From: Blattamonas nauphoetae
Lineage: Eukaryota; Preaxostyla; Oxymonadida
Length of the DNA: 64,000 nt
Assembly: GCA_033064195.1 (NCBI GenBank)
Contig: JARBJD010000038.1
Location: 1 to 64,000, forward strand
Direction: 5' to 3'
A model generated the notes under the pieces. The model worked only from the letters and a program-made list of their open reading frames with translations, searched no databases and was not told the DNA's origin. Positions 1 through 9,100 of this stretch are shown in pieces (positions within the stretch are counted from its first letter, which is position 1; every line of letters starts with the position of its first letter). The translations under genes and the position numbers were made by a program.

Positions 1-141
1 AAAGGCGATCAATCGTCAACAAAACCGCAGATGATTGAGTACGAACCTCCACGGAAATGGACGATACTCTAATGATGATATGCCACTCTCGTCAAATTCA
101 AAATTCAATTCAAAGGATAAACATTCACTAGTATTCAAATA

Positions 142-151
142 TTTTTATTTT
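142..151 (+). promoter_or_regulatory. T-rich box TTTTTATTTT before ATG 158
   Basis: The box ends 6 bp before ATG 158. The same TTTTT(T)ATTTTT box recurs before three other + strand structural genes, so it is probably the element's own promoter or start signal. Confidence 0.5.
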
Positions 152-157
152 CCTAAA

Positions 158-463
158 ATGGCACCAGGTTGGTTATCCAAATTAGCAGCAGTTGGTAAAA
201 ACATACTCAGAGTGGGAGCTCCATTTCTGAATCTCATCCCCTTTGTTGGACCACTGATTTCTAAGATTGCACAGACAGGAGTGGAGATGATACCAGATGT
301 GAAATCGGATCAGCAACTCCATGCAGAAAAGATGGCACAATACGAGCAAGCAATGAATGAAGGAAACACATCAGTTGCGAACAAACTCAGAGGAGAAATA
401 CTGAGACTAGAAGAAAAGCTGAAGCCGAAACCAAAGAAGAAGAAAGTCAAAAAGTCTCGCTAG
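158..463 (+). CDS. Small basic minor-capsid-like protein of the virus-like element
   Basis: About 101 residues. The start at 158 is preferred over a longer non-ATG frame because the T-rich box sits right before it. The N-terminal half is hydrophobic and glycine/proline containing (GWLSKL, then PFLNLIPFVGPLI), which fits a membrane-active or amphipathic segment. The middle is a charged helix (about 60-85), and the C-terminus is a lysine/arginine-rich tail. Small proteins with a hydrophobic segment plus a basic tail occur among minor capsid or core proteins of Polinton and adenovirus relatives. I do not recognise a specific family, so the role is inferred from composition and from its place upstream of the capsid gene. 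The stop codon overlaps a hairpin motif repeated twice elsewhere in the element. Confidence 0.5.
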   Translation: MAPGWLSKLAAVGKNILRVGAPFLNLIPFVGPLISKIAQTGVEMIPDVKSDQQLHAEKMAQYEQAMNEGNTSVANKLRGEILRLEEKLKPKPKKKKVKKSR

Positions 464-502
464 AGGCTTCGAACCCTTTCCGGAAAAAAGGGAAAGAGAA
501 AT
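455..502 (+). repeat. Hairpin motif, copy 1
   Basis: GTCTCGCTAGAGGCTTCGAA is followed by a CCCTTT...AAAGGG hairpin, overlapping the stop codon of the small basic protein. Related copies in the opposite orientation lie at about 2921-2958 and 11268-11308. It could be a terminator, processing or packaging signal. Confidence 0.5.
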
Positions 503-513
503 AAGCAATACAG

Positions 514-525
514 TTTTTTATTTTT
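514..525 (+). promoter_or_regulatory. T-rich box TTTTTTATTTTT before ATG 532
   Basis: An exact copy of the box, ending 6 bp before the capsid-like gene start. Confidence 0.5.
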
Positions 526-531
526 GATAAA

Positions 532-2920
532 ATGAATTCGCATATAACACATCTGACAAACAAAAGAACTGGAGCATCATCTTTGACTGGAAATACAACT
601 GGATCAATCAAGTACACTCGAGATGATATTGGTCAAATACAACAACAACTAATGTCCGAACATCACATCAATTACCTTCTGAATGATGGAGCACACAGTA
701 CTGCCATCCAAGAATTGAAACCATCAGAGAATGCACGATTCTATACAGGGCAAGAGATAATCATTCCACTGACTGGGAATCAGGACATTTGTCAAATTGA
801 TGATTCGTTTATCACGTTCACAATGACTGCGACATTGAGAGTCAATAATTGGCAAACTACAGCTGGTAAAATTGGATCGTTCATGAATGAGAGGATATTC
901 ATCTTCGTTGGACTCAAGCATTCGGCATCTATCTTTCGTGACCTCACTGTTCTTCACAACAATCAACGGATCATCAGCACAACAAACAATGATGTATCAA
1001 TGGAATCTCACATCTACAATATGATCAAACCGAAGAGTCAATTGGAGAATCGAAAACATTGTCACACTCCGTGGCAAAATGCTTGGAATCATGATGAATC
1101 AGTTGCTGGTGTTTATATTCCACTTTCGGATTTTACGACGACGTCTGGAACGGGAGTGTTTCAAGACACAATCGATGTGCCTATTCGTGTGTCGATCAAT
1201 CTTGAAGATCTTCTTATATTCTCAGGGATGACTGACTATCCAAAATGTCTCTTTGGCGATTTGAAATTGAGTGTGCACATGAATGAGGATGCGTTTGTTT
1301 GTTGTTCTGTTAATCCTGAACTTACTTTGAAAGATACACTATCATCACTCGTAACTGGTACACCAGCAGCACCAACTATTAAAGCAGCAATTCTCAATTG
1401 TATTCAACATCGTCCATATTTCCTAACTAATCTTGTCACCTCATGCACAAAGAACTTCGTTCAAATTGGTCAATCATTTCTCCAACCAACTGTCACAAAA
1501 GACATAGTTTGCTCAACAGCCAATGTCGTGACAACAGAACCTGAATTTGTGGATCAGTACATCTCATTGAACATCACAAACTATCGGATTGATGATGTAT
1601 ATTGCATGAGCAGGCATCTGAGTAGTCCCATCAAAATAGGTAAAACTGGGATCAATTGATGTCAGTGCCTAAATTTGGACTGAGATCAAATTTCAACTCT
1701 TTTCCTTTGAGATTTTCTCATTATCACTTCATTAATCATGTTCAATTCACTTCTTGTTTTCACATAATGCTCTTCAATATTTCAGACAGCTCTTATTTCC
1801 CAAAAACACGCACGATCACAATCACCAACACTTCTTTTTTCGATGTATTCCCTTCATTGACTTTAGTCAGTGAGAAAAAACCATCAAAGAAGACATAATA
1901 ACGCATTATCGACTTGGTTTTATAATTATTGTTGTAGAACAAACTGAAACAGCAGCACCCAAAGTTTGCATTTTCATGATCTATGAAGTGACCATTTTCC
2001 TTTTTACTTTTTTTTCCATTCAAATATCATATATAAGAAGACTTTTTTGAAATGAAAGAAACGAAATGGTATTGTAGGTATTTAGTGGGATCAGATCCGA
2101 CTGGGATCACTGGGATCAAATCAGAAGCCTGTGCATGAGTGTTGGATACAAAATGAAAGATGGTGCGATAAAGAAACTCATGGAGATGTATCAGAATCGT
2201 CCTGGAACAATTCCAGCAGAAAAGATATCGTTCTATCCATTTCAGAAGACGCCAACGGCAACAGGAATTGATTGTACTCAGCAAATGGTAGTGGTGAATG
2301 CTAAGGATATCATGCTCCTCTTCCGTCACTACGACAATGAAGTCACTTGTTTCCACAACCCAATGCAGAAGAATATCCAAGTGACTTTACAAAACAGGTA
2401 TTATCCAGAACAACCAACGACAACTATTGGAGCTCGCTTCTATCAGTTTGCATTATCAACTCTCAATCTCGATTCGTACCTAGCTGTTCCAGATGATTTG
2501 GAGCGGTCACCAACGGATTCTCTCGTTGAAGAGAAACTCACTGGTGACGGAACATATCCCAATGAAACAATGACAAGAGTTCGTCCAGTTCATGACAACA
2601 CTGACTTCCTTCTCTGCTTTCCAACTCAGAGAAGTGGATGTCCAACGAACTGCAATGATTCCATCAGTTCAAGAGGAAATACTGCTGTCACTTTAAGATC
2701 ACATCCAATCTATCAAGGCAATCTTGACACATACTATAATGTTTACAATCCTAGTCAAAGTGGCGGTGATATGGCAACATTTACTCATCCTCCAGCACCA
2801 ATATTAGCCACAACTGCTACCACGTGGTGGGTCCTACGATACAGCAATGGTGAACCAAAAGTTGAGTACTATCCAAATCACACATTGAAAGCGTTGCACA
2901 AAGATTTGGGAATCATGTAG
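532..2920 (+). pseudogene. Capsid-like gene 1 of the virus-like element, interrupted by a hAT MITE
   Basis: The two coding parts (532 to about 1610, and about 2140-2920) resemble the parts of capsid-like gene 2 in the same order. Shared features are an N-terminal beta-rich block, a motif of the type NL..L..F....P...FG.L near residue 230, and a C-terminal block with R..PI.QG.LD, PP.PILA and a Trp-Trp or Tyr-Trp pair. This pattern suggests a jelly-roll capsid protein, with gene 2 as its paralogue; which is the main capsid protein is unclear. A 521-bp hAT MITE (1611-2131) with an 8-bp target duplication lies within the gene. Treated as a fossil. Confidence 0.6.
1611..2131. mobile_element. hAT MITE, 521 bp, copy 1
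   Basis: Ends are CAGGCATCTG... and ...CAGAAGCCTG (short TIR CAGGC). The flanks carry the 8-bp duplication TGCATGAG at 1603-1610 and 2132-2139. Subterminal TGGGATCA words recur near both ends, as expected for hAT transposase binding sites. The element has no transposase and differs from copy 2 (39811-40331) at only a few bases. It sits inside capsid-like gene 1. TSD length, CAG terminus and subterminal repeats support hAT. Confidence 0.92.
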
Positions 2921-2958
2921 AGACTCTCATCGGGAGTTCGAAGCCTCTGGCGAGACAA
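2921..2958 (-). repeat. Hairpin motif, copy 2
   Basis: An ACTCTC...GGGAGT hairpin is followed by GTTCGAAGCCTCTGGCGAGAC. It lies directly after the stop of capsid-like gene 1 and just upstream of the T-rich box of capsid-like gene 2. Confidence 0.5.
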
Positions 2959-2986
2959 AACAGTAAAAGAAAATATTGATATTGTA

Positions 2987-2998
2987 TTTTTTATTTTT
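2987..2998 (+). promoter_or_regulatory. T-rich box TTTTTTATTTTT before ATG 3005
   Basis: An exact copy of the box, 6 bp before the start of capsid-like gene 2. Confidence 0.5.
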
Positions 2999-3004
2999 CT
3001 ATAA

Positions 3005-4723
3005 ATGAGAAGTTTCAAATCTAATCAATCAAAACCAACATCGACATTAATTGAGCAAATTGAAGTGCAATCATATCTTCCAAAACAGTGGGATTCAGAA
3101 CCTCATGTATATTCAATTCAGGAAGTGCATCCAACAAATCCTCCCATGCCATGCAGAATTGGAGACGAGATTGAAGTTCCATTGTGCTATGACGGACATG
3201 ATGTTACTGAGTTTGCGAAGAGTCATTTGCGTATCGATCTCACGATTACTGTTCCATACAAAAAACCAACACAATGGGGGAGAAGTTTTGTATCTTTCTT
3301 CGGAATGTTCTACGGTTTCAAGTCATCATCAGATGCAATTCGAGACATGAGATTGGTGGACAGTAAAGGAAACATTATTGACAACACACTTCAGAATAAT
3401 CATGTTCACGAATCATTTCTGTATCACACTTTCAAGTCGTATGAGGAGAAAAACAACATGAAGCAGTGTTACAGTCTATTTGAAAATGTTCAGAGAATGG
3501 ATCCATGTGTGTGTGGAGCATATTTAATCCCAATGAGTGGTACAGAAACCTCAAATCCGTTAACCATTCCTCTTGTAATACCATTTGTGAACCTCCTTCC
3601 ACTGAGTACATTTGATCAGTATCCGAATTCAATCTTTGGCAATTTACGGTTCCGATTTCATTTGACAACTGATTCTCTTGTGTATTGTCCCATTCGAGCA
3701 TCAACTGTCATTCAAAAAACACTTCAAGAAAAATTGGATATCCCAACTTACGGGCAGGTTGATCATAATACTGAACGAGGTTATCTTCAGATGATGCATG
3801 ATAGAGAATGGTCAACTTTAACTATGGAGTTTACGCAAATTGGGAATCCAGTTCTACAATGTGAAAGACATAGAGGACCTACCACCTCCGAAGGAACAGC
3901 GTCTGTTGTTTCGCATTGGGATTGGTTAGAAACTAAAGAGACAACTTCAACTGTCCTCTCCTCATCAGTGGATAAAGTCGCTTCAATTTGTTATGGATAT
4001 CAAATTACTGACGCCACAAAGCAATCTCTCTTCAACACTTACTCAAAAACTGTGTATGTCATTAAAGCAGAAAGAATTGACACGCAATCATTTCAATCAT
4101 CAGCAAATGCCATGGGAGTGAGATCAAACATCAGTATCAATCTCAACAATCTCATGAATCTTATGTGCTTATTCCCTGAAAGACCAAACGAGTGTACAGT
4201 CTTTCGCAATCCTCAATATGTTGGTCAATTCGAAATGCTTGGATCCAACTTTCCCAATTTCCCAATGTCAACCATCTCACCAGAGTTCTATCAAATGATG
4301 ATGGTGAACGGTGATTTCATTGGTTGTTCTGCAACAGAAGAGTTTGAGAATTCCATTTGTGAACCTCGAATTTGGGAAAGAAGGTTTTCGACTTCCATAG
4401 CACGGTACAAGAAAATAAAACCATTCACAGATGCAACTTGTTTCACTTTTATGGTTCCAACAGATCGAAGTGAAATTGCTGGTGGTGAAGAAGGTATTTC
4501 AACAGCAGAATCAGTCAACATTGTCTTCAGAGGAACACCTATCAATCAGGGTGAACTCGATCCATATTTCACCTCAACTCCAGAAGGACCTCCTCCACCT
4601 ATATTGGCATTGCATCAGGCTACATACTGGCTGTTCTGGATTGAGAATGGACAACCACGAGTGCGATATGTCATTGATCGTCGACTCCAAGAAGCGTATG
4701 AAGAAGTGAAGAGAGGATATTAA
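3005..4723 (+). CDS. Capsid-like protein 2 of the virus-like element
   Basis: An open frame of 572 codons. It is beta-rich with few charged helices. Landmarks shared with capsid-like gene 1 are a block around residues 100-200, NLLPLSTFDQYPNSIFGNL near 200, and a C-terminal block with RGTPINQGELD, PPPPILA and TYW. The C-terminus ends in a charged helix. I read both genes as a tandem pair of jelly-roll capsid proteins of Polinton/adintovirus type, from the pattern of conserved prolines and the gene context. One may be a diverged second shell protein. No single signature proves this, and structure prediction would settle it. Confidence 0.6.
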   Translation: MRSFKSNQSKPTSTLIEQIEVQSYLPKQWDSEPHVYSIQEVHPTNPPMPCRIGDEIEVPLCYDGHDVTEFAKSHLRIDLTITVPYKKPTQWGRSFVSFFGMFYGFKSSSDAIRDMRLVDSKGNIIDNTLQNNHVHESFLYHTFKSYEEKNNMKQCYSLFENVQRMDPCVCGAYLIPMSGTETSNPLTIPLVIPFVNLLPLSTFDQYPNSIFGNLRFRFHLTTDSLVYCPIRASTVIQKTLQEKLDIPTYGQVDHNTERGYLQMMHDREWSTLTMEFTQIGNPVLQCERHRGPTTSEGTASVVSHWDWLETKETTSTVLSSSVDKVASICYGYQITDATKQSLFNTYSKTVYVIKAERIDTQSFQSSANAMGVRSNISINLNNLMNLMCLFPERPNECTVFRNPQYVGQFEMLGSNFPNFPMSTISPEFYQMMMVNGDFIGCSATEEFENSICEPRIWERRFSTSIARYKKIKPFTDATCFTFMVPTDRSEIAGGEEGISTAESVNIVFRGTPINQGELDPYFTSTPEGPPPPILALHQATYWLFWIENGQPRVRYVIDRRLQEAYEEVKRGY

Positions 4724-4729
4724 ATTGAA

Positions 4730-4741
4730 TTTTTTATTTTT
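4730..4741 (+). promoter_or_regulatory. T-rich box TTTTTTATTTTT before ATG 4755
   Basis: The box starts 6 bp after the stop of capsid-like gene 2 and ends 13 bp before ATG 4755. This supports the downstream ATG as the start of the next gene. Confidence 0.5.
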
Positions 4742-4754
4742 GAAGAAAACACAA

Positions 4755-5165
4755 ATGGTGAAGCGCTATTTCTCAATTCAGAATTCTCACACTACTCAAC
4801 TCCCTCCTGCTTTTACCAATTCCAGAAACCAAAAATATGTTCACTTCCTCGACTGCAAACTCATTCATGTGAAAGAAGAAATAAATGGGAACTCAACTGT
4901 CATTTCAAAAGATATTCCACAGCACATAACAATCCATGGTGATTGGATCCAGACTGATGCATTCAATGATTCATATGTTGCTTTCTGCAATGAACAGATT
5001 GCGAAGCGAAAGAAGTGGGAATTAAGCACTCGACAATCAATTGTGAAGATCTGGTTCAAAGACAGTTCTGGTGAATCAATTGAGATGGAAACAACGGAGA
5101 CAATCAATGGAAAAATAACCAATGAGTATTATGAATTCCTTGTTGATCTCATGTTGGAGTATTAA
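4755..5165 (+). CDS. Small structural-type protein of the virus-like element, unknown
   Basis: 136 residues starting MVKRYF. The ATG at 4755 is chosen because of the T-rich box. It has no signal peptide or membrane span; composition is mixed alpha/beta with Trp and Tyr. Its position directly behind the capsid genes under the same promoter-like box suggests a minor structural protein, such as a vertex or cement protein. I do not recognise the family. Its end overlaps the end of the convergent fibre gene by 17 bp. Confidence 0.45.
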   Translation: MVKRYFSIQNSHTTQLPPAFTNSRNQKYVHFLDCKLIHVKEEINGNSTVISKDIPQHITIHGDWIQTDAFNDSYVAFCNEQIAKRKKWELSTRQSIVKIWFKDSSGESIEMETTETINGKITNEYYEFLVDLMLEY

Positions 5166-6027
5166 CCAGTGTTTCGATCAGTGAATTATATTTTTGTATC
5201 AGTTCATTGATGATTGTCTGTTGTTGTCCGACAATGCTACTCAGTTCTTGAATGGCTTTGATACAGAAGCAAGAGAGTTCAGCATATTCAACTTGAAGAC
5301 AATCTGGATTGGAATCATTCACAACCTCTGGGAATATGCCTTGGATCTGTTGTGCAATTACACCAATGTGTTTCTTCTCACTTTCCTTCTTCAAGCATTC
5401 ACATTTCTCTTTGCAGTTCTTCAAGTGTTCTTCATTGGTTTCGTTCTCGATTTGTCTTGTAACTTTGTTGATCTTCGAGTCGAATGTGTTGAACTGATAC
5501 TGCACAATTTCAACTTTATTCAGTTGCTCAAGAACATCAGGGTACGGTTCAATATTTCTTTTGACTCTTCTGTCTGACAGCTGAGAAAAACTTCCTGTTG
5601 TTGATATTGAAAACACTCCTGAACCAGTGTCCTCATCGTAGTAATACAATGCTGGTGAGTCACACGGAGACCACATAATTATGCCATCACCATTGAACTG
5701 AATTCCTGAAGTTTCTGAAAGCGATTGTGAAATTGAAATGCCAGACTTAAATGTTGAAGCCGGATATGTTCCAGGATACTTCGGAAGTGATCCTTCTGAT
5801 ATATTCCACTTCGCTCCATTCACATTAATCAATCCTCCAATTTCTGGTGTCGTGATCGATCCATTTGTGCTGACTACTTTTTGGATTGAAGATATCGCTG
5901 ACTTGTGTGCTTCTGTTGTCTTCTGAAGTGATTCAATCACTGCTCTATTCTCGTTGGTTGTTGAGAGATTATTATCAATCATTTTCTCAATCATTTGTGA
6001 ATTGTATTTTGTCGATTCATTTCTCAT
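5149..6027 (-). CDS. Fibre/spike-like protein with S74 intramolecular chaperone
   Basis: 292 residues. The N-terminal 50 residues are a predicted coiled coil (trimerisation-like). A beta-rich Gly/Ser/Thr-rich middle (about 55-145) follows, then a C-terminal domain with the peptidase S74 signature: S151-D152 in SDRRVKRNI and a block KHIGVIAQQI...FPEVV, ending in a helix. In phage tail spikes and in eukaryotic relatives such as MyRF this domain drives trimer folding and then cuts itself off. In this context it would be a receptor-binding fibre of the particle. The domain identification is strong; the fibre role is inferred. It is convergent with, and overlaps by 17 bp, the small structural gene. 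Confidence 0.8.
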   Translation of the reverse strand: MRNESTKYNSQMIEKMIDNNLSTTNENRAVIESLQKTTEAHKSAISSIQKVVSTNGSITTPEIGGLINVNGAKWNISEGSLPKYPGTYPASTFKSGISISQSLSETSGIQFNGDGIIMWSPCDSPALYYYDEDTGSGVFSISTTGSFSQLSDRRVKRNIEPYPDVLEQLNKVEIVQYQFNTFDSKINKVTRQIENETNEEHLKNCKEKCECLKKESEKKHIGVIAQQIQGIFPEVVNDSNPDCLQVEYAELSCFCIKAIQELSSIVGQQQTIINELIQKYNSLIETLVNTPT

Positions 6028-6455
6028 TTATTCTTATTTCATGAGATTGACTTCACTCATATAGGCGTCTTTCGTTGTACATCGCGGTTGGATTCATTTA
6101 ATACAAATTAAAAAATTCAAAAATAAATTTACATTCGTGATTTTATCATTTGTGATCTTCCGAGACTTCGATTCTGTCATCGATGGGTTCGATCAGTCTT
6201 GTTTGATCAGCGAAAGTACTTCAATGGGACACGATCATCCCTTCTCATTCCTGACGTCTCTTTACTGTTTCGTTTAGGTGTGTTATGCTTTCTACTTTCA
6301 CATTTGTTCTCTCTTCTTTTTGTCTCTTCATTCTTGTTCTCGATCCTTCACTTTTTCTGTCTCTCTCGTTCAGGTACATCACATTGTTTTATGAACGGTG
6401 GTTTCATTCCCGACTTGTTTTGAACAGGTTTGCTCCATTTTGAATTCATTATTTC
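6028..6455. other. Non-coding stretch upstream of the fibre gene
   Basis: AT-rich sequence with A-runs near 6105-6125 that read as the T-rich box on the minus strand. I see no convincing gene. Confidence 0.4.
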
Positions 6456-7780
6456 CTAAAACACATTTATGTACCAACGCCGATCAAACCGAAAGTGGAC
6501 CTGAAGATCAGGTACACAGATGCGTTTTATCGCTTAAAAGTATGTCTCTCGTGATTTACCAAACAGGTATTCTCTTCTTTTTTATTCATCTTTTCATAAA
6601 ACATCTTCATGTACTCGATCTGTGTGATCATCAAACTCAGGTCCACTATTGCGTCTTATGACCAGAAAGTGCTGTTCACTGAATATTTGAAACAGGTTTG
6701 CTCTCTTTTTTGTATTATCTCTTTATAAGACACATTCGTGTACCAGAGTTTTCACTTCACTTTTGTTGTTCTCTGTTTTGGTACACCACTTCACTTTATC
6801 CTCTCATTTTCACTTCATTGTCAGTTTTTTTTCATTGTCTCTCACTTTTTTACAAAATTAAAATTTAAAATGACGTGAACAAAATTTTGATCCTCATCTT
6901 TCTTCGAGAAACTTCGTGATTCATCGATAAAATTGTATGCGTTGGTACACCACTTTGTTTTACTTTCATTCAACTTTCATTTCACTTTTTACACTTCACC
7001 ACTCTTCGATTTGTGCTCTTCATTTTTTCTAAAACACAACGGTGTACCAACAAAACGCGATCTGAAGTGATCGTCCAGATCAGGTACACCACTTCACCTT
7101 ATCGTTTCATTTCACAACTATTTGATTTCAATTCTCTTTTTTTATCAAAACAAGGTAGAAGACAGAACTAAAAATGTTTGATCGACAAGATAAAAACGAA
7201 CTGTAAGATCTGGTACATGAATGTGTTTTATCACGTCAAACCTTGTTTCACTTCACAATTTTGTTCTCTTTATTGACATTTTTGCTCTAATCTTTCATAA
7301 AACAAAGTGGTGTACCAACGAGACTCAATCTGAAATGATCGGTGAGATCTGGTACATGAATGTGTTTTATCTTTTAGTTTTCACTTCACTCACTCTTCTT
7401 TGTGAAATTTTGATGAACGCGTTCATAAGGTGAAGTGGTGTACCAACGAAGTGAGAAAAACAATGATTGGAGAGATCTGGTACGGCACTTCACTTTATCG
7501 TTGCTAACATTGTTTCACTTCACGATTTTACTCTAATTAGAAACATTTTGATGAACTCGTTCATAAAGTGAAGTGGTGTACCAATGAAACGCGAACAACA
7601 AAGATCGTTCAGATCTGGTACGAGATTTTGTTTTATCTTTTAGTTTTCACTTCAATCACTCTTTTTCTCTTTGTTTGTGAAATTTTGACGAACCCGTTCA
7701 TAAAGTGAAGTGGTGTACCAACGAAACACGAAGAATCAAGATCGCTCCGATCTGGTACATGATTTTGTTTTATCGTCTCA
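6456..7780. repeat. Array of about ten inverted-repeat (hairpin) units
   Basis: Each unit has a left half like AAAACA...GGTGTACCAAC, about 35 bp of variable spacer often ending GATC, and a right half like GATCTGGTACA...TGTTTTATC. The right half is the reverse complement of the left, so each unit can fold into a hairpin. Right halves start near 6512, 6775, 6942, 7081, 7211, 7351, 7480, 7616 and 7755; the last six are spaced 129-140 bp apart. Units on the left are more degraded. The function is unknown; the array lies between the structural block and the polymerase remnant. Confidence 0.8.
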
Positions 7781-9100
7781 TTCTCACTTCACTCACTTGT
7801 TTTTCCTCTTTTTGTGAAATTTGTCTGAACACGTTCGTAAATCTCAATACTTACCCACAATTTTCACATCTTCCGTCTCATACTTTGCTATCATACTTGC
7901 CCACTTCATTGTTGCTTCATTCACATTCTTTTGTTCCAATTAAGCAAAAAGTTGATAAAAATGAGTTGTTGTGATGTGCTCGTGAGGTGTAGACGGTCGA
8001 AAGAATGCTCGTGAGATGACGAAATGAAGAGGAATGACGAAGAGATTGAATGTGAAATGGTGAAAGAAAGATGAGAGAAGAAAGGGGTTGAAGGTGTTTT
8101 GAAGTGACAAACACGGTGAAAACGTGAGATGTTGAAACACGAAAATGTGACATTATGGAACAACTATCCGACAAAAGTGTCTCGAAATTTGAGCACAGCT
8201 TTGTCGGACAGTGAGAATGAAGGATTTGTGGGAGAAATTTGGGGCAAAAATTCATATAGTGAAAATGTTGGCGGAAATGATGTGTCAAATGTGTGATGTG
8301 AAAACCGATCCTCCAGAGAGAACTAATGTCACCAGTAAACTCGAAATCTCAAAAAGCGTCGCTTGAGTGTGTTTGTGAAGTGGTTGACGTGAAAATCGTT
8401 AAAATGAAAATTGAGAAAAATTGTGAAACGATCGAGGTGTGAAATGGTTCGAACCAAAAGTCGCCAGAAGGCGTTCTTAACTGATCTAATGCTAAAAGGC
8501 GTCATAAGAGGACGATTCCTGAGCGAAAGATGATGGAAGATAGGGTCCATACCTTATCTCGAAAATTTCGACTCGTAAAAATCCTCAATGGGTCGGATCA
8601 AACTTTTTCCAAAAGTGTTTTTATCGCGAATTTCACCTTTCAAAATCGATTTTGTAATTTTAGAAGATGTTTGAGGTGAATTTGAGACATAAAGTAGTGG
8701 TTAGTAGCGAAATCTGAAAATCGACTTTTGGTCCATTTTTGACCACTGTTCGGTACGTAGCTCCGCGAATTCTCAACCGATTTTCATCGGGATTGTTTTG
8801 ATCGACGACTCACATCGTCCCCGACATTTTAGAATTTTTTTCGATTTTTTTCGAAGTGGTTCTCAAGTTGGATTCACTTTGTTCGAGTTCAAAAGTGAAA
8901 AAACATCGAAAAAAGTGACAACATTTTTGGATTATGACAAAAATTTGCTTCAAAATTGACGCTTAAAATTAGGTCGAAATATTGAACATATTTTGGAATT
9001 TAGGTCAAATATTGGCATCATTGAAATGGCCTAAATTCCTTTTAATACAAGATTTAGAAATGGTCAATCGGAATTGACTTTTCGTTTCTGATTTCAACGA
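7781..9100. other. Non-coding stretch, no recognisable gene
   Basis: Short frames on both strands look like chance; those at 7917-8288 are low-complexity His/Ser/Phe. 8540-9060 is rich in TTTTCGA/TCGAAAA words. I can assign no function. Confidence 0.4.

Noticed and set aside
6456-7780. CRISPR-like array
   Set aside because: Units are long, degenerate and palindromic with no constant-length unique spacers; a eukaryotic context makes it implausible.
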